DNA of 39,229 nucleotides, from assembly GCA_012799135.1 (NCBI GenBank), contig JAAZLW010000138.1:1-39229 (forward strand). Reading direction: 5' to 3'. The notes beneath the pieces were generated by a model. That model did no database searches. It had not been told where the DNA came from and saw nothing but the letters and a program-made list of their open reading frames with translations. Below, piece by piece: positions 25,014 to 32,170 of the stretch; position 1 is the stretch's first letter; every line of letters starts with the position of its first letter. The DNA is from Bacillota bacterium (GTDB lineage: Bacteria > Bacillota > Limnochordia > DTU087). Made by a program: the position numbers and the translations under genes.

Positions 25014-26408
25014 TTGACAGAGGGAAATACTTTACGGGATGAGGCTCGCAAAGCACCGATGCAAGCTTTAAGAGTAGGCATGATCTCTTTAGGCTGTGCC
25101 AAGAACCTCGTTGATAGTGAGCTAATGTTAGGCAGCCTACAAGAGGCTGGCTATGAGATAACCCCTCTGCCTGGAGAGGCCGAGGTGATTATCATTAATA
25201 CCTGCGGGTTTATCGGGCCCGCCAAGGAAGAGTCCATTGATACCATTCTGGAAATGGCTGAGTATAAACAGCATGGCCGATGTCGAGCCCTGATCGTCAC
25301 AGGATGTCTTAGCCAGAGGTATAGCCAGGAATTGATGCAGGAGATGCCGGAAATCGATGGTATGCTAGGGACCGGTGAGCTAGATCGACTGCCAGAGCTA
25401 CTTCGGGCTGTGTTGCAGGGTAAGCGACCCATTTTTGTAGGACAGCCCGGGTTCAACTATGACGCCCAACAGCCCCGGCTGGTGACAACCCCTCCCCATA
25501 GTGTATATGTAAAGATCGCCGAAGGATGCAGCCACAACTGTGCCTATTGCGTGATTCCCGCAATTAGGGGACCCTATCGAAGCAGACCCATGGCCAGTGT
25601 CTTAGCGGAAGCTGAGGAACTTGCCATCCGTGGCGCCAAGGAGCTGATTCTGATCGCTCAAGATGCCAGTGCTTACGGCAAGGATCTACCCGGCCACCCC
25701 GGCCTGTCAGAGTTGCTGGATGGATTATCTGAGCTGCCGGGGATACAGTGGCTGCGAGTTTTGTATACATACCCCACCACTTTTTCACCTCGCTTGATCG
25801 AGGAGTTTGCCCAAAATCCCAAGGTTTGTCACTATGTGGATCTGCCTTTGCAGCATGCCTGCAATGATACACTGATCAGGATGGGAAGAGGCCCAGTAGC
25901 CAAAGCGCAAAGGCGTCTCGTCCAAGAGCTGCGTCGGGCTATGCCAGATGTGGCTTTGAGGAGCTCGTTTATTGTGGGCTTCCCCGGCGAAACGGAAGCG
26001 GAGTTTCAGGAGTTGCTAGATTTTCTGGAGGAAATCAGATTTGACCATGTGGGCATTTTTGCCTTTTCTCCGGAAGAAGGTTCTCGGGCTGCGAAACTGC
26101 CAAACCAGATACCCGAGTCAGTCAAAGAAGAGCGGCATCGGCAAGCCATGCTACTACAGCAACAGATCACACGAGAAAAAAACAAAGCCCATGTCGGCAA
26201 AGTATACCAAGTCCTGATCGATGGACCTTCAGAAGAGACAGAGCTAGTCTTAGTTGCCCGTTCCCAGTATCAAGCACCTGATGTGGATGGCGTGATCTAT
26301 CTAGGTAACCGTTGGCTCCCGGCAGGGGAGTTGGCACGGGCTCGGATTACCGAGAGTTATACTTATGACTTGGTGGCAGAGATCTTGGATGAAGGGAGTG
26401 AGGGATGA
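25014..26408 (+). CDS. rimO: Ribosomal protein S12 methylthiotransferase RimO
   Basis: Radical SAM enzyme that methylthiolates the conserved Asp of ribosomal protein S12. The N-terminal UPF0004 domain carries the three cluster cysteines in ISLGCAKNLVDSE, INTCGFIGPAKEE and VTGCLSQRY; the SLGCAKNLVDSE form is typical of RimO rather than MiaB. The radical SAM CxxxCxxC motif is EGCSHNCAYCVIP (~171). A TRAM-like domain closes the protein. The track uses TTG 25014, with only a GGGTGAGAG-like SD; ATG 25059 (MQALRVGMISLGC) is an alternative. The last bases overlap pgsA, indicating a rimO-pgsA operon. Confidence 0.94.
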   Translation: MTEGNTLRDEARKAPMQALRVGMISLGCAKNLVDSELMLGSLQEAGYEITPLPGEAEVIIINTCGFIGPAKEESIDTILEMAEYKQHGRCRALIVTGCLSQRYSQELMQEMPEIDGMLGTGELDRLPELLRAVLQGKRPIFVGQPGFNYDAQQPRLVTTPPHSVYVKIAEGCSHNCAYCVIPAIRGPYRSRPMASVLAEAEELAIRGAKELILIAQDASAYGKDLPGHPGLSELLDGLSELPGIQWLRVLYTYPTTFSPRLIEEFAQNPKVCHYVDLPLQHACNDTLIRMGRGPVAKAQRRLVQELRRAMPDVALRSSFIVGFPGETEAEFQELLDFLEEIRFDHVGIFAFSPEEGSRAAKLPNQIPESVKEERHRQAMLLQQQITREKNKAHVGKVYQVLIDGPSEETELVLVARSQYQAPDVDGVIYLGNRWLPAGELARARITESYTYDLVAEILDEGSEG

Positions 26409-26926
26409 TGCGGCGATTGACCCTAGCGACAGCCATCACCTTTATACGGATTTTGCTCATCCCTGTTTTCATGTTTTTGGTTTCCAGTTCACTACCCTAT
26501 GGTGACACTGCTGCTGCCGTAATCTTCGCGATTGCAGCCCTTACTGACAGCCTGGATGGATATGCAGCCAGGATTCGCAAGGAGGTCACCCGCTTTGGGC
26601 AATTGGTAGATCCTTTGGCCGACAAGCTCTTGGTAACAGCTGCCTTGTTCACCTTGGTGGAAATGGGACGGGTTTCATCTTGGATTGCTGTTCTGATTGT
26701 TGGTCGCGAATTTGCCGTATCCGGGTTGAGGATCGTAGCCGCGGTAGAAGGTATCGTCATTGCTGCCAGCCCCTTGGCCAAGGTGAAAACGACCCTGCAG
26801 ATGGTCGCTATCGTGGCTCTACTCCTGCAATGGCCCTTTGGGTTAGTGTTAATGTGGATAGCTACTGTGGTCACCTTCCTTTCCGGGTTGGACTATTTCT
26901 ACCGCGCCCGCGGCCTATTTGGCTAA
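26405..26926 (+). CDS. pgsA: CDP-diacylglycerol--glycerol-3-phosphate 3-phosphatidyltransferase
   Basis: Integral membrane enzyme making phosphatidylglycerophosphate, the first step to phosphatidylglycerol and cardiolipin. The CDP-alcohol phosphotransferase motif is intact: DGYAARIRKEVTRFGQLVDP followed by LADKL (~48-72), giving D-G-x2-A-R-x8-G-x3-D-x3-D. Several hydrophobic helices; 173 aa is slightly short but normal for small PgsA proteins. ATG 26405 (or 26408) overlaps the rimO stop, with GGGAGTGAGGG upstream, so translation is coupled. Confidence 0.93.
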   Translation: MMRRLTLATAITFIRILLIPVFMFLVSSSLPYGDTAAAVIFAIAALTDSLDGYAARIRKEVTRFGQLVDPLADKLLVTAALFTLVEMGRVSSWIAVLIVGREFAVSGLRIVAAVEGIVIAASPLAKVKTTLQMVAIVALLLQWPFGLVLMWIATVVTFLSGLDYFYRARGLFG

Positions 26927-27042
26927 CCTCACCTTCACCGAAGCATCGTTCCCGGCTGACTTTCGTTTGGTCGCAAAGCTTCACTGCCCGGTTTTAGTCC
27001 CTCTGGTAGGTATTACATGTCTTCAGGCCCCTGTCCCCATGT

Positions 27043-27048
27043 TATAAT
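27043..27048 (+). promoter_or_regulatory. Possible -10 element before the 180-aa gene
   Basis: A perfect TATAAT lies 24 bases before ATG 27073. The expected -35 position reads TCTTCA, a weak match (3 of 6), so the promoter is only tentative. Confidence 0.4.
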
Positions 27049-27072
27049 GGCTTACAGGTGGGAGGGGGCACT

Positions 27073-27615
27073 ATGGGGAAGATCCGAATTCCGGTTGTGA
27101 TCATGATTTTTGCGATTTCACTGACCCTGCTACTGCTCGGTCAGCATTTTATCTTTAGGAAACATAATCTTAGCAGTCTAGAAGCTGAGTTCATGGATAT
27201 CTCAGGAGTAAAGGCCGCTCGGGTTAACTCCGGCCCCGACGGTCTTAACGTGGTTGTGGGTCTGGAGAATACAATTGAACTAAAAACACTACATGACCAG
27301 ATGGTGAGATTGGCGAAACAGGCGGGGATACCGGCAGACCGGATTACTATCCAAGATGCAAGGGGCCCGATTCTTTCACAAGCGCTATATGCTATTCACT
27401 ACTCCGTAGAGGAAGGGATTGCTACGGGCCACTTTCAGCTGATGGCAGGGACTGTTAGTGAAGAGCTGGCTAGGCGCGATATAGAGGATTTCAAGATCTG
27501 GGTGGAACCCGGATTTGTGTACTTGGAGATGCACTATGGGCCGGAACATCTTTACCAGGTGTTTCCTCGCCAGGGTTTGGAAGTAGTGCGGGGGAGCACC
27601 GTTGAGGAAGGGTGA
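27073..27615 (+). CDS. Hypothetical membrane-anchored protein coupled to FtsH-like protease
   Basis: Unrecognised protein of about 180 aa. An N-terminal signal-anchor (IPVVIMIFAISLTLLLLGQHF) is followed by a soluble domain with alternating strands and helices (FMDISGVKAARVNSGPDGLN; LHDQMVRLAKQAGIPADRIT), which looks like a small alpha/beta fold. No catalytic motif is seen. The track starts at GTG 27058; ATG 27073 has GGAGGGGG (27061-27068) at the right distance and is preferred. Its TGA overlaps the GTG that opens the protease frame, so the two are probably co-translated and the product may be an adaptor, substrate or regulator of the protease. Confidence 0.75.
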   Translation: MGKIRIPVVIMIFAISLTLLLLGQHFIFRKHNLSSLEAEFMDISGVKAARVNSGPDGLNVVVGLENTIELKTLHDQMVRLAKQAGIPADRITIQDARGPILSQALYAIHYSVEEGIATGHFQLMAGTVSEELARRDIEDFKIWVEPGFVYLEMHYGPEHLYQVFPRQGLEVVRGSTVEEG

Positions 27616-29111
27616 GGGCCGTGGAGACTTATTGGAAAGAGGCAGCACTAGGAACAGGAGTGGCTGTATTTATAGCTTTAGGGATCTGGGGTGTGGATGT
27701 CACTCCCGTTGCAGTGCTGGCTGGACTGGTTATCCTACTGCAGATGATGTTCACTGGTCGTCTTGCCGGTAGCCGCAAGCTCGAGACCCTGACTCTGGAT
27801 GGACGCAATCCTGCAGAACCTATCGTTACCTTTGATGATATCGGTGGGCAAGAAACCGCCAAACGAGAGCTCCTGGAGGCTTTGGAGTTCATCAATAATC
27901 AAGAAAAATGTCTGAGATTAGGTATTCGCCCCCTGAAGGGCATTCTGCTTGTGGGTCCCCCGGGAACCGGCAAGACCTTACTGGCCAAAGCGGCTGCCAG
28001 TTTCACTGATTCTGCCTTCGTAGCGGCTAGCGGCTCGTCATTTGTGGAGATGTATGCCGGGGTCGGAGCTCAAAGAATACGTAAGGTTTTTTCTACGGGT
28101 AGACAGGTGGCTAGAGAGCAAGGAAAGAACGGTGCAATAGTCTTTATCGATGAGATCGAGGTAATAGGTGGGAAACGGGGTCGTCACAGCAGCCATTTGG
28201 AGTATGACCAGACCCTGAATCAGCTATTGGTTGAAATGGATGGTATCAACACCACAGGGGTGCGAGTATTGGTAGTAGGAGCTACTAACCGCGCCGATCT
28301 ACTGGATCCGGCCTTGGTCCGCCCAGGTCGATTTGATCGGGTCGTCCGTGTGGACCTACCGGATAAAGAGGGACGGTTGCACATACTCCGGATTCATGCC
28401 CGGAACAAACCTTTGGCGGCCAATGTGGATTTGGAGAAAATCGCCGGTGAAACCTTTGGTTTCTCTGGTGCTCACTTAGAGAGTCTGCTCAATGAAGCAG
28501 CAATCAATGCTCTGCGCAGCTCATCCAGCCAAATTCGGAACCAAGATATCCGGGATGCCCTGGAAAAAGTGATGCTGGGAGAGAAATTAGATCGCAAACC
28601 TTTAGAGGAGGAGCGGCGCAGGATTGCGTACCACGAGACCGGCCATGCTTTGGTCAGTGAATGCATCCGCGCAGGCTCAGTCTCTTCTCTGACGGTAATC
28701 CCCAGAGGACAAGCCTTGGGCTATATGCGCCAAGCCCCTGAGGGTGATAAGTACCTATATAGCAAACAGCAGCTGCTGGATCAAATCGCCATTGCCTTGG
28801 GTGGGGCCATAATGGAGGAAATGTTTTTTGGAAGCCGTAGCACTGGCTCCAAAGGTGATTTTGATCAGGCAGTGGAGGCCGCCTATCAGATTATCTTTGG
28901 AGGTATGTCCGCTTTGGGCATAGTCAGTAAGCAACACGTGCTACCTGAAGACGTAAATGGTGAAGTCCACGCCATTATCAGTGGGCAAGAGAAACGTGTT
29001 CGAGAGTTTCTCAAATGCCATCAGGCAGTAGCTGAAGCGTTGGCAGATGAGCTTTTGAAGGAAGAGAAGCTGTCAGGCACCCGTGTTCGGGAGCTTCTTA
29101 GAGCCGGCTAA
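27612..29111 (+). CDS. Short FtsH-like AAA+ zinc metalloprotease
   Basis: ATP-dependent membrane protease paralogue, 499 aa against about 600-650 for standard FtsH. The N-terminus is only a hydrophobic hairpin (GVAVFIALGIWG; VAVLAGLVILLQMMF) and lacks the usual extracytoplasmic domain. The AAA module is intact: VGPPGTGKTLLAKA (~115), IVFIDEIEVIGGKRG, and the second region of homology NRADLLDPALVRPGRFDR. The protease has HETGH (~341) and the third zinc ligand in KGDFDQAVEAA (~415). GTG 27612 overlaps the previous stop; GTG 27621 is an alternative. It should be proteolytically active by motif. It is coupled to an unknown membrane protein. Confidence 0.88.
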   Translation: MRAVETYWKEAALGTGVAVFIALGIWGVDVTPVAVLAGLVILLQMMFTGRLAGSRKLETLTLDGRNPAEPIVTFDDIGGQETAKRELLEALEFINNQEKCLRLGIRPLKGILLVGPPGTGKTLLAKAAASFTDSAFVAASGSSFVEMYAGVGAQRIRKVFSTGRQVAREQGKNGAIVFIDEIEVIGGKRGRHSSHLEYDQTLNQLLVEMDGINTTGVRVLVVGATNRADLLDPALVRPGRFDRVVRVDLPDKEGRLHILRIHARNKPLAANVDLEKIAGETFGFSGAHLESLLNEAAINALRSSSSQIRNQDIRDALEKVMLGEKLDRKPLEEERRRIAYHETGHALVSECIRAGSVSSLTVIPRGQALGYMRQAPEGDKYLYSKQQLLDQIAIALGGAIMEEMFFGSRSTGSKGDFDQAVEAAYQIIFGGMSALGIVSKQHVLPEDVNGEVHAIISGQEKRVREFLKCHQAVAEALADELLKEEKLSGTRVRELLRAG

Positions 29112-29180
29112 GCTAGTTATCCAATCTTGTGGGCGGCCAGGTCAGCCTATATGGAAGAATAACTTACCCCTAACCTATGG

Positions 29181-29209
29181 TTGACTGTCAGTTGCCAGAA
29201 TGTGATAAT
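29181..29209 (+). promoter_or_regulatory. SigmaA promoter of the Rrf2 gene
   Basis: TTGACT (29181-29186), a 17-nt spacer and GATAAT (29204-29209). The ORF track's start codon for the Rrf2 frame is in fact this -35 box, which supports a later start. The leader would be about 100-130 nt, room for autoregulatory binding. Confidence 0.7.
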
Positions 29210-29342
29210 AGTAACAAAAGGATGCATATCTGGTAGCTACCGGGGATACTGGCAATCACCGCGCCTATCCCTACAGCAGGAAGGGGGAGAGCGGCTTTCG
29301 ATACCGTGTAGCATATCTATGCGGGATGAGGCCGCTATTTAT

Positions 29343-29777
29343 GTGGCGATTACCAAGAAGGCGGAATATGCGATAACTATTCTTCTGGATCTGGCTTTTC
29401 AGCCCAGTGACAGGTTTACGACAGCTCGGGAGATTGCTGAACGGCAGGGGATTCCCGATACGTTTGTGCCCCAAATCGTCTCTATGTTAAGTCGAGTGGG
29501 ATGGCTGGAGGCGATCCGGGGTCCAGGAGGAGGAGTCAGACTAGACGTTGACCCAGAAGAGCTAAGTGTACTGGAAGTGATCGAAGCAATCGATGGCCCT
29601 ATTACCATAACCCGCTGTTTGCTGGATGATAACACAACCTGTAGCAACCGACCGCTCTGCCCATTACACAATGTTTGGGTAGAGGCTCAAGCGGCTATGT
29701 TGAAAGTATTAGATGACACGACCATTTCTGATCTGGTAGAATCTAAGCAAGCACTGGTGGATAGAACCGGAGCTTAG
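29343..29777 (+). CDS. Rrf2 family transcriptional regulator with three Cys
   Basis: Winged-helix regulator of the IscR/NsrR/CymR family. It begins like typical members (AITKKAEYAITILLDLAFQP), with the wing region GWLEAIRGPGGGVRLD and the dimerisation helix near the end. Three cysteines in RCLLDDNTTCSNRPLCPLH give C-x7-C-x5-C, close to the spacing that holds a [2Fe-2S] cluster in IscR and NsrR, so redox, Fe-S or NO sensing is likely. The start is uncertain: GTG 29343 gives a family-like N-terminus (144 aa), and ATG 29319 is possible. No iscS or nifS follows, so the target is not given by context. The nearest downstream genes are two small Cys-containing proteins on the other strand. Confidence 0.87.
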   Translation: MAITKKAEYAITILLDLAFQPSDRFTTAREIAERQGIPDTFVPQIVSMLSRVGWLEAIRGPGGGVRLDVDPEELSVLEVIEAIDGPITITRCLLDDNTTCSNRPLCPLHNVWVEAQAAMLKVLDDTTISDLVESKQALVDRTGA

Positions 29778-29965
29778 TGGTATCTGTTGCGGTGAACATA
29801 GATGCAGCAGCTCCCATCTCGCCAGTAGACACACCAATCGCAGCGGTAGTATTCCGAAGACATGGCAGTGTTTAGCCAGGAGATTCCATAGCCTTGAGCG
29901 GTCGAGATGGGCTCATATTCAGTGCAGTGGGACGCTATACGGTGGAGTGTTATTTCGTCGCCCAC
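29774..29965 (-). CDS. Small Cys-rich protein, 63 aa
   Basis: Unrecognised. GTG 29965 has TGAGGTGA 5 nt upstream, better than the track's GTG 29974, which lies inside that SD. The C-terminal end is rich in Cys and aromatic residues: YYRCDWCVYWRDGSCCIYVH (C-x2-C-x6-CC), like a small metal-binding knuckle. Its stop touches the end of the convergent Rrf2 gene. It lies 45 bases beyond a bidirectional terminator, and I found no separate promoter, so it may be reached by read-through. A real gene is likely but not certain. Confidence 0.5.
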   Translation of the reverse strand: MGDEITLHRIASHCTEYEPISTAQGYGISWLNTAMSSEYYRCDWCVYWRDGSCCIYVHRNRYH

Positions 29966-30009
29966 CTGTTTCACCTCACGATCTTGCTAATATTTTGTCC
30001 ACCGCATAG

Positions 30010-30049
30010 AAAAATACCCTCTCACATGTCTTAGTGGCAGGGTATTTTT
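30010..30049. terminator. Bidirectional Rho-independent terminator
   Basis: A perfect 11-bp stem AAAAATACCCT (30010-30020) / AGGGTATTTTT (30039-30049) with an 18-nt loop. The T-run on either strand lets it stop Rrf2 read-through from the left and the 57-aa gene transcript from the right. Confidence 0.88.
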
Positions 30050-30115
30050 GGTCTGCGAGCATTCTTCTGTTATGTTAACTAGTCTAACGGAGCGGATAAC
30101 CATGTATAATTGTCA

Positions 30116-30289
30116 CTAACTGCAATTTTGTCGTAAGGCGAAAGCCGGTAAGGGTTTCTTCTTGTAGTCAAAGGCAAGACGCCGTTGTGCTTTGAAGCAA
30201 AGGACACCTTGGTTATGATAGCCGCCAAAATACGAACACGTGAGGCAGCGACTGGGGCTGATTTGCAGATTGCGCTTGGGACATGTCAC
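30116..30289 (-). CDS. Small CxxC protein, 57 aa
   Basis: Unrecognised, but with strong gene signals. GTG 30289 has GGGAGGT 7 nt upstream, a near-consensus promoter lies about 120 bases further up, and a perfect terminator lies 66 bases past the stop. The protein opens MTCPKRNLQISPSRCLTCSY and continues GGYHNQGVLCF, giving C-x11-C-x2-C-x11-C, a plausible four-Cys zinc or Fe-S site. The tail is basic and ends in Cys. The track start at GTG 30298 lies within the SD. It may be a small metal-binding or redox protein; adjacency to an Fe-S-type Rrf2 regulator is suggestive only. Confidence 0.65.
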   Translation of the reverse strand: MTCPKRNLQISPSRCLTCSYFGGYHNQGVLCFKAQRRLAFDYKKKPLPAFALRQNCS

Positions 30290-30359
30290 GTCTTTCACCT
30301 CCCGATGACGCGTTACAAGCTAGCTGTTGAGGACATACTGCCTAATCATTGCAGCTCAT

Positions 30360-30399
30360 CGGGACAAGACCTGACCCACCTATTCATACTGTTGTCCCG
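30360..30399 (-). other. Hairpin in the leader of the 57-aa gene
   Basis: CGGGACAA (30360-30367) and TTGTCCCG (30392-30399) form a perfect 8-bp stem with a 24-nt loop. It lies just downstream of the minus-strand transcription start, in a leader of about 115 nt. No T-tract follows on the minus strand, so it is a leader structure or operator rather than a terminator. Confidence 0.5.
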
Positions 30400-30412
30400 C
30401 ACGTCACTTTGA

Positions 30413-30441
30413 ATTATACTTATCTTAAACATGGGAGTCAA
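30413..30441 (-). promoter_or_regulatory. Near-consensus sigmaA promoter (minus strand)
   Basis: On the minus strand TTGACT (30441-30436), a 17-nt spacer and TATAAT (30418-30413). Transcription would start near 30406 and read into the 57-aa Cys protein gene. Confidence 0.85.
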
Positions 30442-30657
30442 GGCATCTAGGTGAAGTAACATAAGTTTTACAGATAAGGATACGATTTACTCGGTGTGGC
30501 GCCTCCGATCTTTGTGATGAAAGGATACCAGGTATAGTTGCAGAATTATGACGTGAACGAGTGATGAAGTGGGCGTTGAACCGATAGCTAGACCAATTGT
30601 GAAGGGAGAGAAGGCACATGCCCAGGCAAGGCACCTGGGAGATGTGACTGATTACAA
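30442..30657 (+). other. Non-coding region before cinA
   Basis: No credible ORF on either strand. It contains a TATAGT (30533-30538) with only a weak -35, and a perfect hairpin CCCAGG/CCTGGG (30621-30626 / 30634-30639) whose right arm overlaps GGGAG, the nearest SD-like sequence to the cinA GTG start. Confidence 0.5.
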
Positions 30658-31917
30658 GTGTTGGCAGAACTAATCATGGTTGGAACTGAGCTCCTTTTGG
30701 GAGAGATAGTGGATACAAACTCGGCTTACATGGCCCAGCAGTTGGCCGAGTTGGGTATAGATCTATACTATGTTACACGGGTTGGAGATAACCGCGGTAG
30801 GATTGCTGGATTGGTTCAGCAGGCCTATCAGAGGGCCGATTTGGTCATTATCGCTGGCGGACTGGGGCCTACGACAGATGATCTCACTAAGGAAGCGGTA
30901 GCAGATGCTTTTGGGCTGGGGATGGAGTTGTGTCCCGGAGCTTTGGCCGCCATTGAAAAGCGGTTTGATCTCCTCCAGATCAGTATGTCGGATAATAACA
31001 GAAAGCAAGCCTATCTACCGGCCGGAGCTGAGGCACTGCCAAACCCCAAGGGCACGGCCCCTGGTGTACTTCTGGAGCCCGACAAAAGAAAGGCAGTGAT
31101 CATGTTACCGGGGGTCCCGGTGGAGCTGAGAGCTATCATGAATGAATCTGTCATTCCGTACATCAAGGAACGTTTGGGCGAAAAGGGAGTCGGCATTATA
31201 TACTCCCGGGTTTTGAGATTCTATGGACTGGGGGAGTCAAACCTAGAAAGCATGATTCAAGACATCATCGAAGTGCAAAGCAATCCTACCATCGCTCCCT
31301 ATGCTGGAAGTGGGGAAGTGCGATTGCGAATAACTGCCAAGGCAGCCAGTGAAGCCGAAGCAGTCGCCTTAATTGAGCCTGTGGAGAAACAGCTCGTTGC
31401 TCGCCTGGGCGCCTATTTCTATGGCTATGGCGATGAAGGGATGGAGACTGTGGTGGCTAGGCTCTTGCTTTCTCAAGGACAGACCGTGGCCTTGGCGGAA
31501 TCATGTACCGGTGGCCTAATTTCCCATAAGCTGACCAATGTCCCCGGTAGCTCCGAATACTATATGCAGGGAGCGGTAACTTACAGTAATCTGGCTAAGG
31601 AGTCGATTCTAGGAGTTGACCCCAGCCTCTTGGTCCGATACGGTGCAGTAAGTGACGAGGTGGCCAGAGCCATGGCAGCCGGAGTCAGACAATGGGCGGG
31701 AACCGATATCGGTTTGTCTGTTACCGGTATCGCGGGGCCAGGGGGAGGTACAGAGAAGAAGCCCGTTGGCTTGGTCTTTGTCGGCCTAAGCCATGCTGGA
31801 GGCATAGAGGCTTACAGGCACCAATTTGTGGGTGATCGATTGCAGGTAAAAGAACGAGCCGCGTTAGCAGCATTGGATATTCTCCGGCAGCATCTGCTTG
31901 GGAGTGTTACTCAGTAG
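30658..31917 (+). CDS. cinA: CinA family protein (competence/damage-inducible, PncC-like C-domain)
   Basis: Two-domain protein: an N-terminal MoCF-like (COG1058) domain (AELIMVGTELLLGEIVDTNS; IIAGGLGPTTDDLTKEAVAD) and a C-terminal CinA/PncC domain (VALAESCTGGLISHKLTNVP; VTGIAGPGGGTEKKPVGLVF) of the nicotinamide mononucleotide deamidase type. Length 419 aa is normal. The GTG start matches the usual N-terminus of the family but lacks a good SD at normal distance; a hairpin covers the nearest SD-like stretch. As in Bacillus and many Clostridia it directly precedes recA, here with its own SOS promoter between. Confidence 0.94.
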   Translation: MLAELIMVGTELLLGEIVDTNSAYMAQQLAELGIDLYYVTRVGDNRGRIAGLVQQAYQRADLVIIAGGLGPTTDDLTKEAVADAFGLGMELCPGALAAIEKRFDLLQISMSDNNRKQAYLPAGAEALPNPKGTAPGVLLEPDKRKAVIMLPGVPVELRAIMNESVIPYIKERLGEKGVGIIYSRVLRFYGLGESNLESMIQDIIEVQSNPTIAPYAGSGEVRLRITAKAASEAEAVALIEPVEKQLVARLGAYFYGYGDEGMETVVARLLLSQGQTVALAESCTGGLISHKLTNVPGSSEYYMQGAVTYSNLAKESILGVDPSLLVRYGAVSDEVARAMAAGVRQWAGTDIGLSVTGIAGPGGGTEKKPVGLVFVGLSHAGGIEAYRHQFVGDRLQVKERAALAALDILRQHLLGSVTQ

Positions 31918-32092
31918 CGGCCTGCTCAAGGCAGCTAGGTAAAGAGGATTGATTCAGGTTGTGTCGAAATCTAGAACAGTCCTACATCTAGGTTATTGAC
32001 TGCTTGCTATCACCAGCCGATGAATTGCCATGTCGACAGACGACATACCACCTTGATCCCAAGCTTGGTGGTGGATTACTGCCATATTTGGC

Positions 32093-32122
32093 TTGTCTTG
32101 CATGGCTTCCGTATGATATACT
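32093..32122 (+). promoter_or_regulatory. recA promoter
   Basis: TTGTCT (32093-32098), an 18-nt spacer and TATACT (32117-32122), with transcription starting near 32130 at the LexA box. TTGGCT-18-TATGAT (32088-32117) is an overlapping alternative. Confidence 0.6.
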
Positions 32123-32129
32123 CAGGGTG

Positions 32130-32143
32130 CGAACAATTGTTTG
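32130..32143. promoter_or_regulatory. LexA (SOS) box of recA
   Basis: CGAACAATTGTTTG matches the Gram-positive SOS box CGAACRNRYGTTYC at 12 of 14 positions and is nearly palindromic. It covers the expected transcription start of recA, so bound LexA would block initiation. Confidence 0.85.
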
Positions 32144-32170
32144 GGAACAAATGATGAGAGGAGTGCGCGC

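Noticed and set aside
29181-29342. N-terminal extension of the Rrf2 ORF
   Set aside because: Its start codon is the -35 box of a good promoter, and Rrf2 proteins begin near the AITKKAEYA segment.
30185-30412. 75-aa plus-strand ORF
   Set aside because: Antisense to the 57-aa Cys protein, which has promoter, SD and terminator on the minus strand; the plus-strand ORF has none.
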